The notes under the pieces: generated by a model | What the model saw: the letters and a program-made list of their open reading frames with translations, nothing else | Databases searched by the model: none | What the model was told of the DNA's origin: nothing | Part shown: piece by piece, positions 47,401 to 60,364 of the stretch | Layout of the letters: each line of letters opens with the position of its first letter | How positions within the stretch are numbered: the first letter of the stretch is position 1 | Position numbers and translations under genes: made by a program | Assembly (NCBI GenBank): GCA_021018815.1 | Contig: JAITYX010000066.1 | Coordinates: forward strand, 2,480,001-2,544,000 | DNA: 64,000 nt | Reading direction: 5' to 3' | From: Talinum fruticosum | Taxonomy: Eukaryota; Streptophyta; Magnoliopsida; Caryophyllales; Talinaceae

Positions 47401-49439
47401 GGATCACCCGACCAAGTTTGATGCTCGGTAAGATGAATGTATTTTTTGGATTATTCATCTCATCGTAAGGCTTATCGAATTTTCAATAAGAGAACTAACA
47501 AAGTGGAAGAAAGCATCCACGTTGTGTTTGATGAGATTGAACAGGAAAAGACAAGTGAATCATCATTCTCGGACACTGAAGCTTAGCAGAGATGATGACA
47601 TTGATGAAACCGAGCCTATCGGGAATCGAACCCAACCAGACTTAGAATGAAGTGACTCGGAATAATATGACTCGGAATGAGACAACTCAAGAACCCGCTC
47701 GGAATCGTTGAAGGACAAACTAATGAACAGGCTTACTCGGAACAAACTTCTAAAGATCAACCAATTTAGCCTACGGTTACGGTGAACCAAAGAACGAGTA
47801 AAGCATTCAAGTATGCTTCTAGCCATCCACTAGAAAACATATTATTTGATATCAACAATGGGGTAAGAACTCGTTCCTCTCTTCGGAATCTATGTGCATT
47901 CACTGCATTCATTTTATTAACTGAACCTAAAAATGCACTAGAGGCCCTAAATGAACCTGAATGGGTAGAGGCCATGCAAGAGGAGCTCAATTAATTTGAA
48001 AGAAACCAAGTCCGGACTCGACCAAACGACCTTCCGACCACCCGAGTCATAGGTACCAAATGGGTTTTTAAGAACAAACTGGATGAAGGTGGGTTGGTTG
48101 TCGAAACAAGGCTAGACTTGTGGCTCAAGGTTACAATTAGGAAGAAGGGATTGATTATGGAGAAACCTTTGCACTCGTAGCAGAATTGAAGCCATTAGAA
48201 TCCTGTTGGCATTTGCATCTAGCATGAATATTAAGTTATATCAAATGGATGTTAAGTGTGAATTTCTTAATGGTTTTATTGAAGAGGAAGTCTATGTTGA
48301 GCAGCCCCTGGATTTAAAAACTCAGATTTTCCAAATCATGTTTTCAAGCTGCAAAAAGCTCTTTGTGGTCTTAAACAAGCTCCCGAGCTTGGTATAAAAG
48401 ACTCGAGCAATTTCTTGGTTCAAAATGATTTTAGAAGAGGTCAGATTGACAAGACTCTCTTTATAAAAACTAAGGGGAAAGACTTCCTTATCGCTCGGAT
48501 ATATGTTGATGACATAATTTTGGGAGCTACTAATGAAATTCCGTGTCGAGATTTTTCCGAGTTAATGAGACAGGAATTTCAAATGAGTATGATGGGAGAA
48601 CTCAATTTCTTCCTTGGTCTACAAATCAAGCAAGACAAAGATGGAATCTATGTCCATCAATCAAAGTACACCAAGGAGCTGCTGAAAAAGTATAAACTTC
48701 AAGACGCGAAGGATGCAGCGAACACCTATGAGCGATAGTATAAAAGCTGGACTTAGACGAAAAAGGTAAAGCAATAGATCGAAGCTCTATCAAGGTATGA
48801 TTGGATCTTTGCGATATCTTACTTCCAAGTAGACCGGATATAATGTTTAGTGTCCGTCTATGCGCAAGATTCCAAGCTAATCCAAAAGAATCACATCTCA
48901 CTGCGGTGAAAAGAATATTCGAGATATCTTGTAGGGACTCGGAATTTAGGTCTATGGTACTTCGGAGACTCGGAACCGACTCTCACTGGATACTCGGATG
49001 CTAATTACGCCGGGTACAAAGTTGATAGAAAGAGCACCTCAGGAGCTTGCCAATTTCTGGGTCAATCCTTAATATCTTGGCACTCAAAGAAGCAAAACTC
49101 AGTAGCTCTATCAATTGCCGAGGCTGAGTATATTGCAGCTGGAGCATGCTGTGCTCGGATTTTATGGATGAAGCAACACTTGAGAGATCTTGGACTTTCT
49201 TTCAAATCAGTTCCAATCATGTGTGATAATCGGAGTGCGATCAACATCACCAAAAATCCAGTTCGAGCACTCACGAGACGAAACACATTGAGGTCACGTA
49301 TCATTTCTTTAGAGACCATTTTGAGAAAGGTGATATTGAACTCGAATTCATTCCTACCAATCTTCAATTAGCTGATATCTTTACTAAGCCATTAGTGAGG
49401 ATCGGTTTTGCTTCATTAGGAATGAGCTTGGTATGTTAA
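44442..49439 (+). pseudogene. Copia gag-pol pseudogene
   Basis: Starts at ATG 44442 (MARNNGEFDEGRSS, then KFKGSNFVRWKKLMECFL of copia gag). A frameshifted zinc knuckle CFECGEQG lies at about 45334-45370, followed by an acidic stretch. Protease region WYLNGGCSRHM at 46286-46318 and KVTFGDDSKGKIIGIG downstream. Integrase: TWHSRLGHVSMHTI zinc domain (about 46672), MDLCGEIP (about 46870), an ADHGREF block (47060-47080) and PQQNGVVERKN (47150-47180). RT: YVDD at 48502-48513 and KYTKELLKKY. RNase H: SDANYAGY to AEAEYIAA (about 48985-49135). The end is LADIFTKPL and a stop at 49437. Many stops and frameshifts; nonfunctional. Confidence 0.9.
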
Positions 49440-49831
49440 ATACATAATTATGTGTTTTTATGTGAAAATCTCATGTGATATATGCTTACGATTCTTTAAT
49501 AACCATTAGTTCGGTTGATCCAGTGATACCGAACCGATAGTTATTATCTATTTCCAGTTTCGAGTCACTCGAAACTTAGCTGAGTCAGACTCGGACTTTG
49601 AGAAAAATGGACATCAAACTTCGAAACCATCTCTAGACAAGTGGAGAATTTCGGAATTTATTTTCAAAATCTTTCTTTTCTCTCTCTCTCTCTCGCGCCA
49701 TGATCGGACAACTAGCCATCGGGAGACAACCGCTGGAATTCTAACCGTTGAAGAAGAGAACAGTCACACCGGTCTGTGGTGACCGCTGAAAAAGCCGAGT
49801 CGAACGGATACTGAAGGACAATTATTTTCTT

Positions 49832-49839
49832 ATAAATAG
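49832..49839 (+). promoter_or_regulatory. Internal TATA box before the extra ORF
   Basis: TATAAATA sits between the end of pol and the extra ORF, 255 bp before its ATG. A pyrimidine-rich leader with CTCTCTCTCTC follows. It could drive a separate transcript of the downstream ORF. Confidence 0.45.
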
Positions 49840-50093
49840 CGCCTATTCTCCTTCATTTCGTTACTTTACTCTTCGCTTACTCTCTCTCTCTCGAAATCAA
49901 ATCTTCATGAACAAGCTCTCCGTGATTAAAGCAACACCCGGTGATTTCAAGCTTCGTGAAGAACATCTCAAATAAGCTCTGTTGCTCTCAAACTCTTTCT
50001 TCTTCTACTCTTTTATTTTTCTCTTTCACTCTCTTCGAGCTCTTTTCTCCTCCTCTCTCTAAAGCTTATCTACTCTCTTTTCTCTCCATTAAA

Positions 50094-53000
50094 ATGCCGA
50101 AAAGAGGTTCTCACCCTGATTTTCTTGGCTTTGTCACCAAGAAACCGCGCACAAAAGCCGGGAAGGCCCCTCAAATTCGAAACCTCTTGTCACCCGAGCA
50201 CCTTGCGTCTGGATGATAAATTCTTCCCAACCATAAAATTTTCGTGGTTGCCTCACATACAATCGACCGGGGTCTACAACTTTCTTTATTTCAGCGAGTT
50301 CATCTATCCTGAACTCGTCTCTAAGTTTTACACTCATCTTTCCAACTCTAAGGGTATTCTAACCTCCAGAGTTCGAATGTTCTTGTTCGAACCAATACTT
50401 CCCTCCTCCATCGTCTCGTTTAAAGTCTCTTTCCTTTTCTTGAACAGCAACCCAATACCTTTCAATGAGGTCACTGACGACTTCTTTGAGAAGTACGCCA
50501 AAGAGTTCCCTAGGTCACGCAAAAACTTTTACGTGACCTAACTAAAGTCGAAGCTCGTCTTCGTGTTTCTTGCTGATGAGAACCTTCTTCTCACAGCATT
50601 CCAGACAAGGAGAACCCCAACTCCAAGCATCTTAAAGCTCTTTTTGATATCCTAGAGGGCTATGAAGTAGACCTCTTTCCCGCTGTCATTGAGCAAATGG
50701 CCGCTGTGTCGGCTCAAACTCGGAACAAGAAGAACACCCCTCTTCCTTTTGGTGCTCTTCTAACTCCCATATTCAAACAGTTTAAAGTTCCTCTTCCTCG
50801 GATCCGAACGTTGTTTACGAGGTTGCCGTTGTAGTCGACAAGAAGGAACTTCTTGGGTACGGATACCGGGAAACCCAACCCGGTGTCCGAATCCACGACT
50901 CAAAGCCGAGGCAACCTGTAACACCCCAAAACACCCCCGGGAGTATTACATTGCCGGAGTTCCTTAAAGGAACTCCCAAGGCTCTTTACGGTGTTGGTTT
51001 GGCTGTCTAAACTCAACTTAAAGATAATAAGGGTGGTTTTCCAAAAGAATGCGAGATTTCCTAAAATTTCGGCGGAGTTCTGTTTGTAATGTGAACTATC
51101 CCATAGGCTTAAAACCTTAAAATCCTACATAAAAAGCATAACATAACTCAACGAGCCACCCGCTCGAGTATACAACTCAACGGCCACATGCGGAGTCCAA
51201 CCAATCATGCGATAAAACTTACAACAATCCAAAAGGGTTTACTATACATATGGTACAAAATACATGAACTAAATTACAAGTACAATACTTAGAAATATAA
51301 GAAATGCACATCCGCGATTCAAATCGCGCAGACAACCAACAAACGGCAATCAACGGGGTCCAGAATAAGCTAAGCGGCACACACACTGAGAATGCACCTG
51401 TAACACTTGGAATGGGGAATTTGTGGGGGTGAGCAATAAACCACGGGCTCACCGGAGTCCTACACCCCTAAAATGGAAATTCTTTGCACATAATACTCAT
51501 AATAATGAAATCAGTGAAAGTATAATAATATAATACAAATCTATATACTTTTCAATGAAATCTCTTGAAATCATTCGCAACACTTTAATCATTTGGAAGC
51601 ACGATTTGCAATCATTTTAGGAATGGAATCACATTAAACAAGGTGGAATCATCTGCACTTTCTTTCGAATACTTTCTAAAAATTCTTTCGGGGCTTTCGA
51701 CGATTGAATTAGCACCAAGCGATTCTCGGGCGCGACCCCGACTCGAGTTCCGGGACCTATCTCTAGTCAAATACCTGGAAGGCTCCGCTTTCCTCGTCAG
51801 GAAAGAATCAACCTCTCCGGTTGATGGGCATCCTGATACGCAAGGACCCCGTGGCCCGATACGCACAACCACCTCCTTCCTCTGGTCTAAACAATCTTAG
51901 CCCATAATTCATTTAAATCGAAGTGATCACAATCACTTATCAAACTTGGTTTCTAACCAAGATCTCAATCAATTTATCATCGTAGAAGGCATGACACACC
52001 TGTCACCCTTCTAAATTCACTTTCTCAAATCCGATTCACTTTCTCAAACAAGGTTCACTTTCGTAAACAAGATTCGCTTCTTTAAAACACATTCACGTTT
52101 GAAAGGCAGTTCACAAGAAGTTGCATTCAAGGATCATTTCACGTAAAATACAAAACACCTTTCAAAACTACTTTTGAGCATCACGTAAAGAAATCACTTA
52201 ACACGAATAACCACCATTCAATGCAAGCAATCATTCTCAACTCTTTCCAACTATACATTTATCAATCCACCACTCTAGTACGATTAGTTTCCATTTTCTA
52301 AGCCACAATAACCACAAGCGGACATCACCTAATTCAGCGCCCCAACTTCTCACAATTCTCTGTCTTTATTTCAATTCCTCATTCTATGTCTCTACTTAGT
52401 AAATTCACTTCGTTTGCTTATGTCTCAACTTCTCACAACTCCCTGTTTTTGCTTCAATTCTTCATTCTAGGTCTCTACTTTATAAATCAACTTCTTTTGC
52501 TCATATTCAGCCATATAACTCCTAATCTCACTTTGTCACTTAAGTTCCTTTTTGCTAAGCTTATCTTCCAACTTAATTTCAGCTCAAGGTTTAAATAGAT
52601 TCCAAATTCAACTTAACCTTACTATTCCCACTCGTCATCATTTCTCTGCCTCAAATTCCCATTGTATGTCTCTATCTCATTACTCGACTCTTGTTTGTCC
52701 ATCCTTAGTTATATAACTCTTAATCACTTTTCATTATTCGGTTTCCGTTAGCTTTACTTACTTTCACGCTCAGTTCAACCTCGAGGATTTAATCACCTTT
52801 TGAACTCAATTAATTTGACAATCACCCATTTCTCACTTTGTGCCTCAACTGTGCATCATCGGTATGAATTCATACTCCTCTTTATACCTCACTCATTATT
52901 TCCCGATATTAGCAATGCTGCAATTTCGGTAATTCTCTAGGGCTCAACTTGAGATACTAGTTCACCATCTATACCCAACCGCAACGTACTCATCCCCAAC

Positions 53001-55085
53001 CGACCAAATTCTCAATATGACTCGCTACACCCGGTAGCCTAACTTTGTCTCGAATTCCCGATTTCCAATTCAGACCTAAACAACTACCAATTCCCCTCAA
53101 GACTCCTAATTCCACCTTCAGCAACTACTAAACTCGTTCAATAGCATACATGTTCAATATTCACAATCACATTCAACAATCACGATAAATTCATTTGGGT
53201 TTCGAAAGTACTAATAGTTTAGAGTAGAGGACTACCCACCTCGAATTTTACGATTTGTAATCTGATTTGGATGAATTCGGATTGGGTTCCTTGCCCTTCT
53301 CTTCTTCCCGTTACGCCTTTGTACCTCTCACTCTACCTCCTACCCTCGTTCTCGGCCTCTGCTTCTCTGCTTCTTCCTTCTTCCATCTACTTAATCTTCT
53401 TCTTATTCCCCTCTAATGCTTGCCCTCGATTTCCCTTTACGTTTACGCTTCCGTTCTCCTTTCTTGCTCGTTTTACGTCGCCGTCCCTCGCTCATCGTTC
53501 GCCTTTGCCCGCCGGCTGGTGTTGTTTTGCGCGCCGATTGCGGTTTCGCAGCCGTCCTCCACGCTCGACGCCGTTGCCGGCCACGGTTCTCGCGTCCACC
53601 GGCAGCCTCCCTCTCTGCCCTCGCGTTCATGTCCCTTTCCTGGCCTCGGTTTCGCCCTTGTTTGGGCCTTGGCCGTTCCCGCGCTTGCCTGCCATCTCAC
53701 CTCCGCTAGCGGTAGAGCCCACGGCCTCCGGTCACTTCCCCTGCTCTCGCTCGCCCTCTCCCGCTCTCTCTGTCTCCCTCGCTCGGTCTCACTCTCTCTC
53801 TCTCGTGTCCCGAGTCTCTCCCCTTTCTTTTGCTTTCCTCTAGCTTCCACCGATTAAACTCTCGGTCCTTAGCCCTTATTGGACCCCAATTTTTCTCTCT
53901 AATCCATTTAGTTTAAGGATAATGCTAATCCCATTTGTTTTCTTTCTTTTATTTCCCCTGCTCTTCTTTCCTTCTCTTACGCCAAGCAATAACTTAACTA
54001 GACCCAAGCAATAACTTAACTAGACCCAAACAATAACTTAACTAGACCCAAATAAGCAGCGTACACGAGTCTCAAGTTTTTATTTAGCCGATCCGTGAGA
54101 AAATTCGGAGGAAGAAATTAGTACGCTCTACCAATTATAAATACGCGGACTAATAATAATTCGCTCGAGATAAATTTACGAATATCTAACCACGTATAAA
54201 ACTTGGTCACTCGACCAACTCTATTTAATCAAGGCTAAATAATTAGCTCTACCTCGTAAGACCACCTAAGCCCAAAATTACGGGTCTTACACAACCCTCT
54301 TCGCCTCGGACTCGGGTCGAAGCGCCTTTTTCTCTTCCTGCTCCACCTGGTGGTGCCTCCACCTTAGGTGTTTCTAAATCTCTTCCTTCCATTTTGTCCA
54401 CCGCTTTCATGGACAAAATCTCTTCTGTGTCCTTGGAACTCAAGGACATTCTCCGGTCATTCAAGACTGTCTTCCGAGTCTATGACCATCAACCGAAAAA
54501 TCGCCTAATCTCAAATTCGAGAGTAGCGGGACATGCTCCTTGAGATGAAGGCTCCGGTTAAAGAGCAAAGGGAGCTTCTCGAGCTCCTTCGAGAGATAAG
54601 ATCCAAGGCAGCTCGGGATCAAGGTGACTCGGACACGTCCGAGGAATCCTCAAGCCCTACCAAGTCCTCCTCGGACGGAGGAGAGAAAGAAGAAGAAGAA
54701 GGAGAAGAAGCGAGAGGAGCACGTGGTCGAGGCGGCTCCTTACGAGCCAAGAGAGCAAGAAGGACAAGGAGTAGCAATTGAGGGTCCGGGTGCTCTGAGC
54801 GTAACCGAAGTGATCGGCTCGGATAGCGATCCGAGTGGGTTAGAAGACCTGCCGACCATTGTCGGTCGGCGGCGAGTCGGCTCGAGCACACCCCTCCGGT
54901 CGTTGAGTTCCAAGATGACGAGGCTCCGGACGACCTAGTTACGGGTCGGCCACTCGGAACTCGGCCGATGCCAGAGATTCCTATACTTCCTCCGCCGCGC
55001 TCAAGCACATCGTCAAGATCTCATCGGTGCTGGCGCACCACTCGTCCTTCCTCCTCAACCCCGACTGCTCCATCCCCTCCTTAGT
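50094..55085 (+). pseudogene. Extra 3-prime ORF of the copia element (env-like position, plant transposon protein), interrupted
   Basis: Starts MPKRGSHPDFLGFVTKKPRT at 50094. A frame change near 50210 is followed by KFSWLPHIQSTGVYNFLYFS and YPELVSKFYTHL (about 50238-50335), then SRVRMFLFEPILP and a PLPFGALLTPIFKQFKV segment (about 50735-50785). This order resembles the putative plant transposon protein domain (PF20167-like) carried after pol in SIRE-type elements and often called env-like. A family-A solo LTR interrupts it at 50917. The frame resumes at 54297 with a Pro/Ser-rich part, a coiled-coil-like stretch (LLEMKAPVKEQRELLELLRE, 54535-54594) and an acidic/basic tail. No signal peptide or fusion peptide is visible. 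Confidence 0.65.
50912..54296 (-). mobile_element. Family-A gypsy solo LTR
   Basis: The LTR is 50917-54291 (3375 bp), flanked by perfect 5-bp duplications CAACC (50912-50916 and 54292-54296). The plus-strand ends are TGTAACACCCC and GGGTCTTACA. By analogy with Tekay-like LTRs that start TGTAAGACCC, it lies minus. No gag-pol lies between its ends, so it is a solo LTR left by LTR-LTR recombination. A GC-rich block at 53270-53860 with Ser/Leu/Arg ORFs is the counterpart of 3590-4230 in copy 1. Confidence 0.85.
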
Positions 55086-55457
55086 TTCTTAATTTTACTT
55101 ATTTACGGTATTTCATGTTTTTCTCTTTTGTCCGGACATCAAATATGTACTTTCTTGTTGTATTCTTCCCATTTTTTTTGTTTTTTGATGAAAGGCAAGG
55201 GGGAGAATAGATAGAAAAAATTTGTTGTCTTGTTTAGGGGAGTTTCTCAATCTCTCTGTAAATATTTTCTTTGACTTTAATGAAGTAATGCATTTCATTA
55301 ATAATTGTTGCTTCAATCATTCGTTGTGTTTATCTTTGGATTTATTTCTTTTCTTGCTCCGATAGCTATGAAATCTCAAGTTATTTTTGAGCAAGTTTGC
55401 AAAATCAAATATATATCACTAACAAAGTTTTCGTCTAAGTATGGAATGCATTTCATC

Positions 55458-55469
55458 AAAAGGGGAGAT
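55458..55469 (+). other. Polypurine tract of the copia element
   Basis: AAAAGGGGAGA immediately precedes the 3-prime LTR start (TGAAGA at 55470), the normal site of plus-strand priming. Confidence 0.8.
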
Positions 55470-56415
55470 TGAAGACTCGGGCTTTATACTTACACTTTTC
55501 TGAACTCTATCAAGGGATCGGGTATAAGACTTCATCTCTTATAGGGTTTTGATTTCAAGTCATTCCATGTGCTTTAGAAACTTTTATGAGTGATATAACA
55601 TTTTCTCCGAGTGTTATAGAAACTACTGTATATGTTTACACTTGATTTTGGTCGACTCGGAAAGCATACTTCTACATGCCACTTCACACTCGGTTACGAG
55701 TCACTCAACACTTAGGTATATCGCATGTTCAAACACTTTCTTTCACACACATAAACTCGGGGCTTACTTCGTGTTTCGGGAATTATATTGTTAATTCACT
55801 ATTCTAAGTCGAGCATATCTAGTTTGAACTTTGTTTAGTCTAGATCAAGTTTGTCTACTCCGATTTTCTCCTTTTGACTTGATTATATATTCTAGACTGA
55901 CTAAGATGGAATTTGAGTATCATGGATATTAGACTCGGAAAATTCCATTCCTTTTACGACTAAGATAATTAATCACTTAATTATCTTAATTATGTTATTA
56001 TACGTGTCTAATCTTGGACCAAAGTATTTTATACTTTGAGAACCAAATTGATTTAGTTTTGTAGGTTATTCAAACGAGGCTATCCTATTTTTGAATTATA
56101 AAAGTAACCGGCTTCAAAACGTCAAATCACCAGCGAGACAAGACTTTTTCCACCTCGACCTAGCCCCGAGACAACGTGTCGGGGTTGTACTGTTTCCAAA
56201 ACTAGAAATCTGCAACACTAAGCTCAACGGTGGTTTCCACATTACTTTTCAAGACACCACCGGTGGTTTTAGGACTTCCAAAGGAGTCAAGAGCCGTTGC
56301 CCAACGTTCATATCTCAACGAGATATTTTACGAGTAACTTAGAAAATCCATTACGATGGTCACAAAGGACTTCCGAGTCAAAAGATAGACACAACGGCTA
56401 AGTTGCTTGGTCATC

Positions 56416-56423
56416 TATAAATA
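56416..56423 (+). promoter_or_regulatory. TATA box of the copia 3-prime LTR
   Basis: TATAAATA in the same context as 43717-43724. The family-B insertion lies about 95 bp downstream, so any read-out transcript would pass into it. Confidence 0.55.
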
Positions 56424-56513
56424 GAAGTCATCTTTCAAGACTTGAAAATTTGCTGAACCAATTGTTAATACACATACTTAAGCAAAAGTCATTGTATTCA
56501 TTCTCAATCTTCT

Positions 56514-59252
56514 ACTTATGTAACGCCCCCAAACACCATTACCTAATAATCCACGACTTAGAGAATATTATGTATGGCCGCAGCGGAATATAACGATCGG
56601 AGACGTTACCGCCGTCCTAGGAATAGGACCAGGCTAAGTAAATGAAATAGAAATGAAATACAATTTGCATATCTAAGTGTTAAATGTGGGTTGGGTCCTT
56701 ATGATGTTAACTACTTACAGCCTAAGTGGTTAAGGCACAAATAGTGTTTAAACGGGACCTAAAATATAACTTAAAGGCTTGCTTGCATATATTTCAGATA
56801 CAATCTCGTATACTTCTTTAACGTGAGAACTTACACAACCTCTAATGATCTTCACTTGAGAAGAAATCACTTGTGAGCATCTATACACCATCGGAACCAC
56901 AAATGCATCATGTCCAGCTATATTTTGCCTTCGTCGGTCTTGGTAGGTAATTGACTTTTCAGCAAGGCTTTTCCTAAAACAAAAACAGTAAAATATTTCG
57001 AAAAGTGAGTCGAAACTCGGTACGAACATTCCTGCACGAGTCAAATTGCTTTGAAAACATTTTAATTGAGCGCGCGTATTTCAATTCATTTTAGTTTGAA
57101 ATCGGGGAGAGAATATGAGTAAAACTTGCTTGCTAGGTTATTATCCGAAAGTGGAACCCCTTGATAATTGATACGATCTTAGTAAGGTGCACACCTCCCG
57201 GGCCGACCGAGAACCCGAGTTGAAGCCGCACGGGTGAAATTGAAGGGCATAAGCCTTGATAATTGATAATTGAGCGGGGACCACTTAATTAGGTGACAAA
57301 ACTTGATTTGCAATGATTCATTATTAGTTATTTATGTAAGAAATGTTGAGATTTGCTGAAATATGTGAATTTTCGAAGGATACGAGGCAATGAACGTACC
57401 TGAATTTAAAATATTTCCCCCTTTAAGAGAAATTAATTTAACGGCTTGCCGAACGACGAGAGTGGTCTCGTTGCTGATCCAAATATGTCTTTATTATCGG
57501 TAATGATTAAATTAAGTTTCATTGCAATACTGTTGATAATTAAATTCACATACAAGCTAATAATTCTCTTCGAAAAAAGTGGTTAAGCTAGTTTCATTGA
57601 TTTCCACAAAATTGTAATTTGTTAATTTACTTAAATCAAAATATTTTTATTTTGAAAGTTGCAACTTGTTTAACATATATAAAAAAATATGATTCTAATT
57701 TCCCAACCGCTATTGGAACTCGCTTAATCATATCAAACTTAAACATCATTTTCAATCCTTGTCATTAACTCCTTTTTCACCTAGCATCAATTCTCAACTT
57801 AACTAACCAACCCAAATTAACATATAAATGCTCTTCAACTCAATCCTTTTTGTAACTTTAGACCTATGTGTAACTTACTTCGTTCAACAAAACTTATATT
57901 TCTTTCAAACAAATTCACATCCAAGAATAATATGCGACAAGTAAATTTACACAAGTTTATAGTACAACATTTCATCACCATTCCATAAATAAATTAATTA
58001 ATTCGCTCAAAATCCATATATCCCACAAAACATCACTTTAAGATTATTTGCATCGTTACATAATTCACCTCCACATATACAATTACATATACTAAATTTC
58101 TCCAATTTTACATACTTTCAAACTTATTATTCAAATTCACTCTCCATATTCCCTTACTCTTTCTTTGACTCAAATATGGTCAATCCCAAAATACCATAAA
58201 ACTATCAAATTAACCCAAAATTTATTTGAAACATCTTCAATTCACCTTACTAAATCCCAATTTAACAACATCAATAACAATTATACACTCCCTTTATACA
58301 ACTAATCCACCATGAACACCAAATCACAACTACTTACATCAATTCGAATTTCTACAATCAACTTTTGAATTTATATCATAAACGCCTTTTAAACCCATAT
58401 AATTCAATTGTTAACTAAAATCAATAAGAAAATAATGGAAGGAGATAAAATTGGGTTTAGGGTTTTCACCTTGAAGGTCCAAAGATGGATGCCCAAAAGG
58501 AGGGGTAGGTCGGTGGTGGTGTGGCCGAGCTCCGGCGACCTCCCGGCTGCACCGACGACCGATTCCGGCCGGTGGGTGGTGGCTCGCTGTGGCTGGGCAG
58601 AGGTGGGCAGCAGGCGGGGCTAAGGCGGGCGCACGAGAGCGAGAGAGAGATATGCCTTCCGGGCGGCGCCAGCGCCAACTTATGGCCGGCGTTGGTGGCG
58701 TCCGTGGCTCTGGCTGTGAGGCGGCGGTAGCGCAGAGAGGCCGAGCGGGGAGGGGAAGCGGAGAACGGAGAGAGAGAGAGGAGTTTGAGGGAATGAAAAT
58801 GCCTGATAACTTGAAGTTGTTTATTTTTATCTTTAGTATTATACTTCTTCTTTTTTTTGTGAAAAATCCAGAAGTTTAATTTTGGATTTTTCTCACTAAA
58901 AATCTTGATTTCTTATTTCTATTTTATTTTTTATTTAATTTTATATATCTTATTTATATTTATATTTATATTTATATTATTATTATTATTATTTTAATAA
59001 CCTTATAAACATGTACTTTCACATTTATGTTCAATATATATATATACAACTTTCTAAATTTATATTTTAAACATATATATAGATTTACAATCGTTATCAT
59101 AAAATTTTTATTGGAGGCCACTTCGTCGCCTTAGCTGCATAACACACATAAAAATAATTTTAATATTGAATTGAAGTGCGCGCACTCGATTATATAATTT
59201 TTGTGATTAGTAGAATAAATAAGGTGATTTAGGGTCGGGTTGTTATAACTTA
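56514..59252 (-). mobile_element. Family-B gypsy solo LTR
   Basis: The LTR is 56519-59247 (2729 bp) with perfect 5-bp duplications ACTTA (56514-56518 and 59248-59252). The plus-strand ends are TGTAACGCCCCC and GGGTTGTTATA. Comparison with the LTR that follows pol at 23811 puts its start on the right, so it lies minus. It carries the conserved motif at 57067-57086 and inverted at 59169-59188, and a GC-rich leader-like block at 58430-58800 with a GAGAGAGAGAG tract. Short ORFs inside are not genes. Confidence 0.85.
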
Positions 59253-59819
59253 CAACTCCAATTTTGTATTTAATATTTCTACGAGTTGTAAGGTCTTGTA
59301 CTTAGTTACAAACACTCTCTTTCTTACTTTCTAAGTAAGGTCCCTTGACTGAGCTGTAAGGGTTAACTCAGCTCGATTGTCCCTAACTTGTAAGGGTTAT
59401 CTCATTTAGGAAGTACTAGATCGGATAAGGGAATTTCGAGTCTAGGAAAAACTTGTAAGGAGTTGTCTAAGGGAGCAACTCGGGTTGAGTCGATCTACTG
59501 TATTTTGTGGACTCAAAATATTGGATTTGACTTCATGCTTGGATTAGCGCGGTCCGTGGTTTTTTCCCCAAGAGGGTTTCCACGTACTTTTGAGTTATAA
59601 CTTTTACGAGTACATTCTAGATTCGGACAGTTTTAAATTTCTATTTAATCTGTTTCTTCATTCTTTACTTGAACTCTAAGTCGGTGCTTTTCTAAGTTCA
59701 TCCTTGACTCCCACTCACCTCATAGTCATATCTATTTTAAATTTCAAGCAAATTTCATCATCACCCTATTCACCCCCTCTAGGGTGACTTAGTCTCTCCT
59801 AGAGCAAACCTTCAATTTA

Positions 59820-59957
59820 TTTATTTAATTATTTAAATCAACGACTTATGTTTAATGGACAAATAATTTTTATGGTTAAGATTACCCTAACCTCCTACAA
59901 TCACTCCCGTTACAATATTTTACCAATTTGAAAATACTACTATTATATATTGCATAG

Positions 59958-60031
<74 letters not shown>

Positions 60032-60053
60032 CATCATCATCATCATCATCATC

Positions 60054-60115
<62 letters not shown>

Positions 60116-60360
60116 GTAATTGTAGCATGGAGTAAAAAGAGTTTATGCATGAGTGGAAACCTATTTTTTAATGATAAATTATTATTTTTTTATTGGACGA
60201 AACTCCTAAATTCACTCTCAGTCGCTATTTCATCTTTTTGAAAAGATTTCTATTATATATATATAATATAAGAGATCTCTGTCCGGTCTCTACTTTACCC
60301 GTATTCGAAAGTTGAGCCGGATCTTTTGTTAATTTTTTCGATTAGTTGCTTGGGCCATCT
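59820..60360. repeat. AT-rich spacer with compound (TTA)n(TCA)n(TTA)n array
   Basis: The array spans about 59958-60115: TTA units, then about seven TCA units (60031-60051), then TTA units again. The 61-codon Leu/Ser/Tyr ORF across it is an artefact. The rest holds nothing else I can support. Confidence 0.9.
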
Positions 60361-60364
60361 TCGA

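Larger units (their letters stand above)
55470..59814 (+). repeat. Copia 3-prime LTR, split by a solo LTR
   Basis: Segments 55470-56518 and 59253-59814 together reproduce the 5-prime LTR. The split falls inside CTTCTACTTACAACTCC, which is continuous in the 5-prime LTR near 43810-43826. It ends CCTTCA at 59814. Confidence 0.92.
42767..59819 (+). mobile_element. Complete copia retrotransposon, SIRE/Maximus-like, with two nested solo LTRs
   Basis: The element is 42772-59814, flanked by ATTTA on both sides (42767-42771 and 59815-59819). LTRs begin TGAAGA and end CCTTCA. The 5-prime LTR is 1610 bp, and the 3-prime LTR is 1611 bp once the nested insertion and its duplication are removed. A methionine-tRNA-type primer site, gag, protease, integrase, RT, RNase H, an extra downstream ORF and a polypurine tract occur in copia order. 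The extra ORF after pol and the long LTRs point to the SIRE lineage. The two LTRs differ at many sites, so the insertion is not recent. All genes are broken. Confidence 0.9.

Noticed and set aside
53271..53857. Plus-strand ORFs of 145-190 codons
   Set aside because: Counterpart of the same LTR block in the second family-A copy; frame and sequence are not conserved between copies as coding sequence would be.
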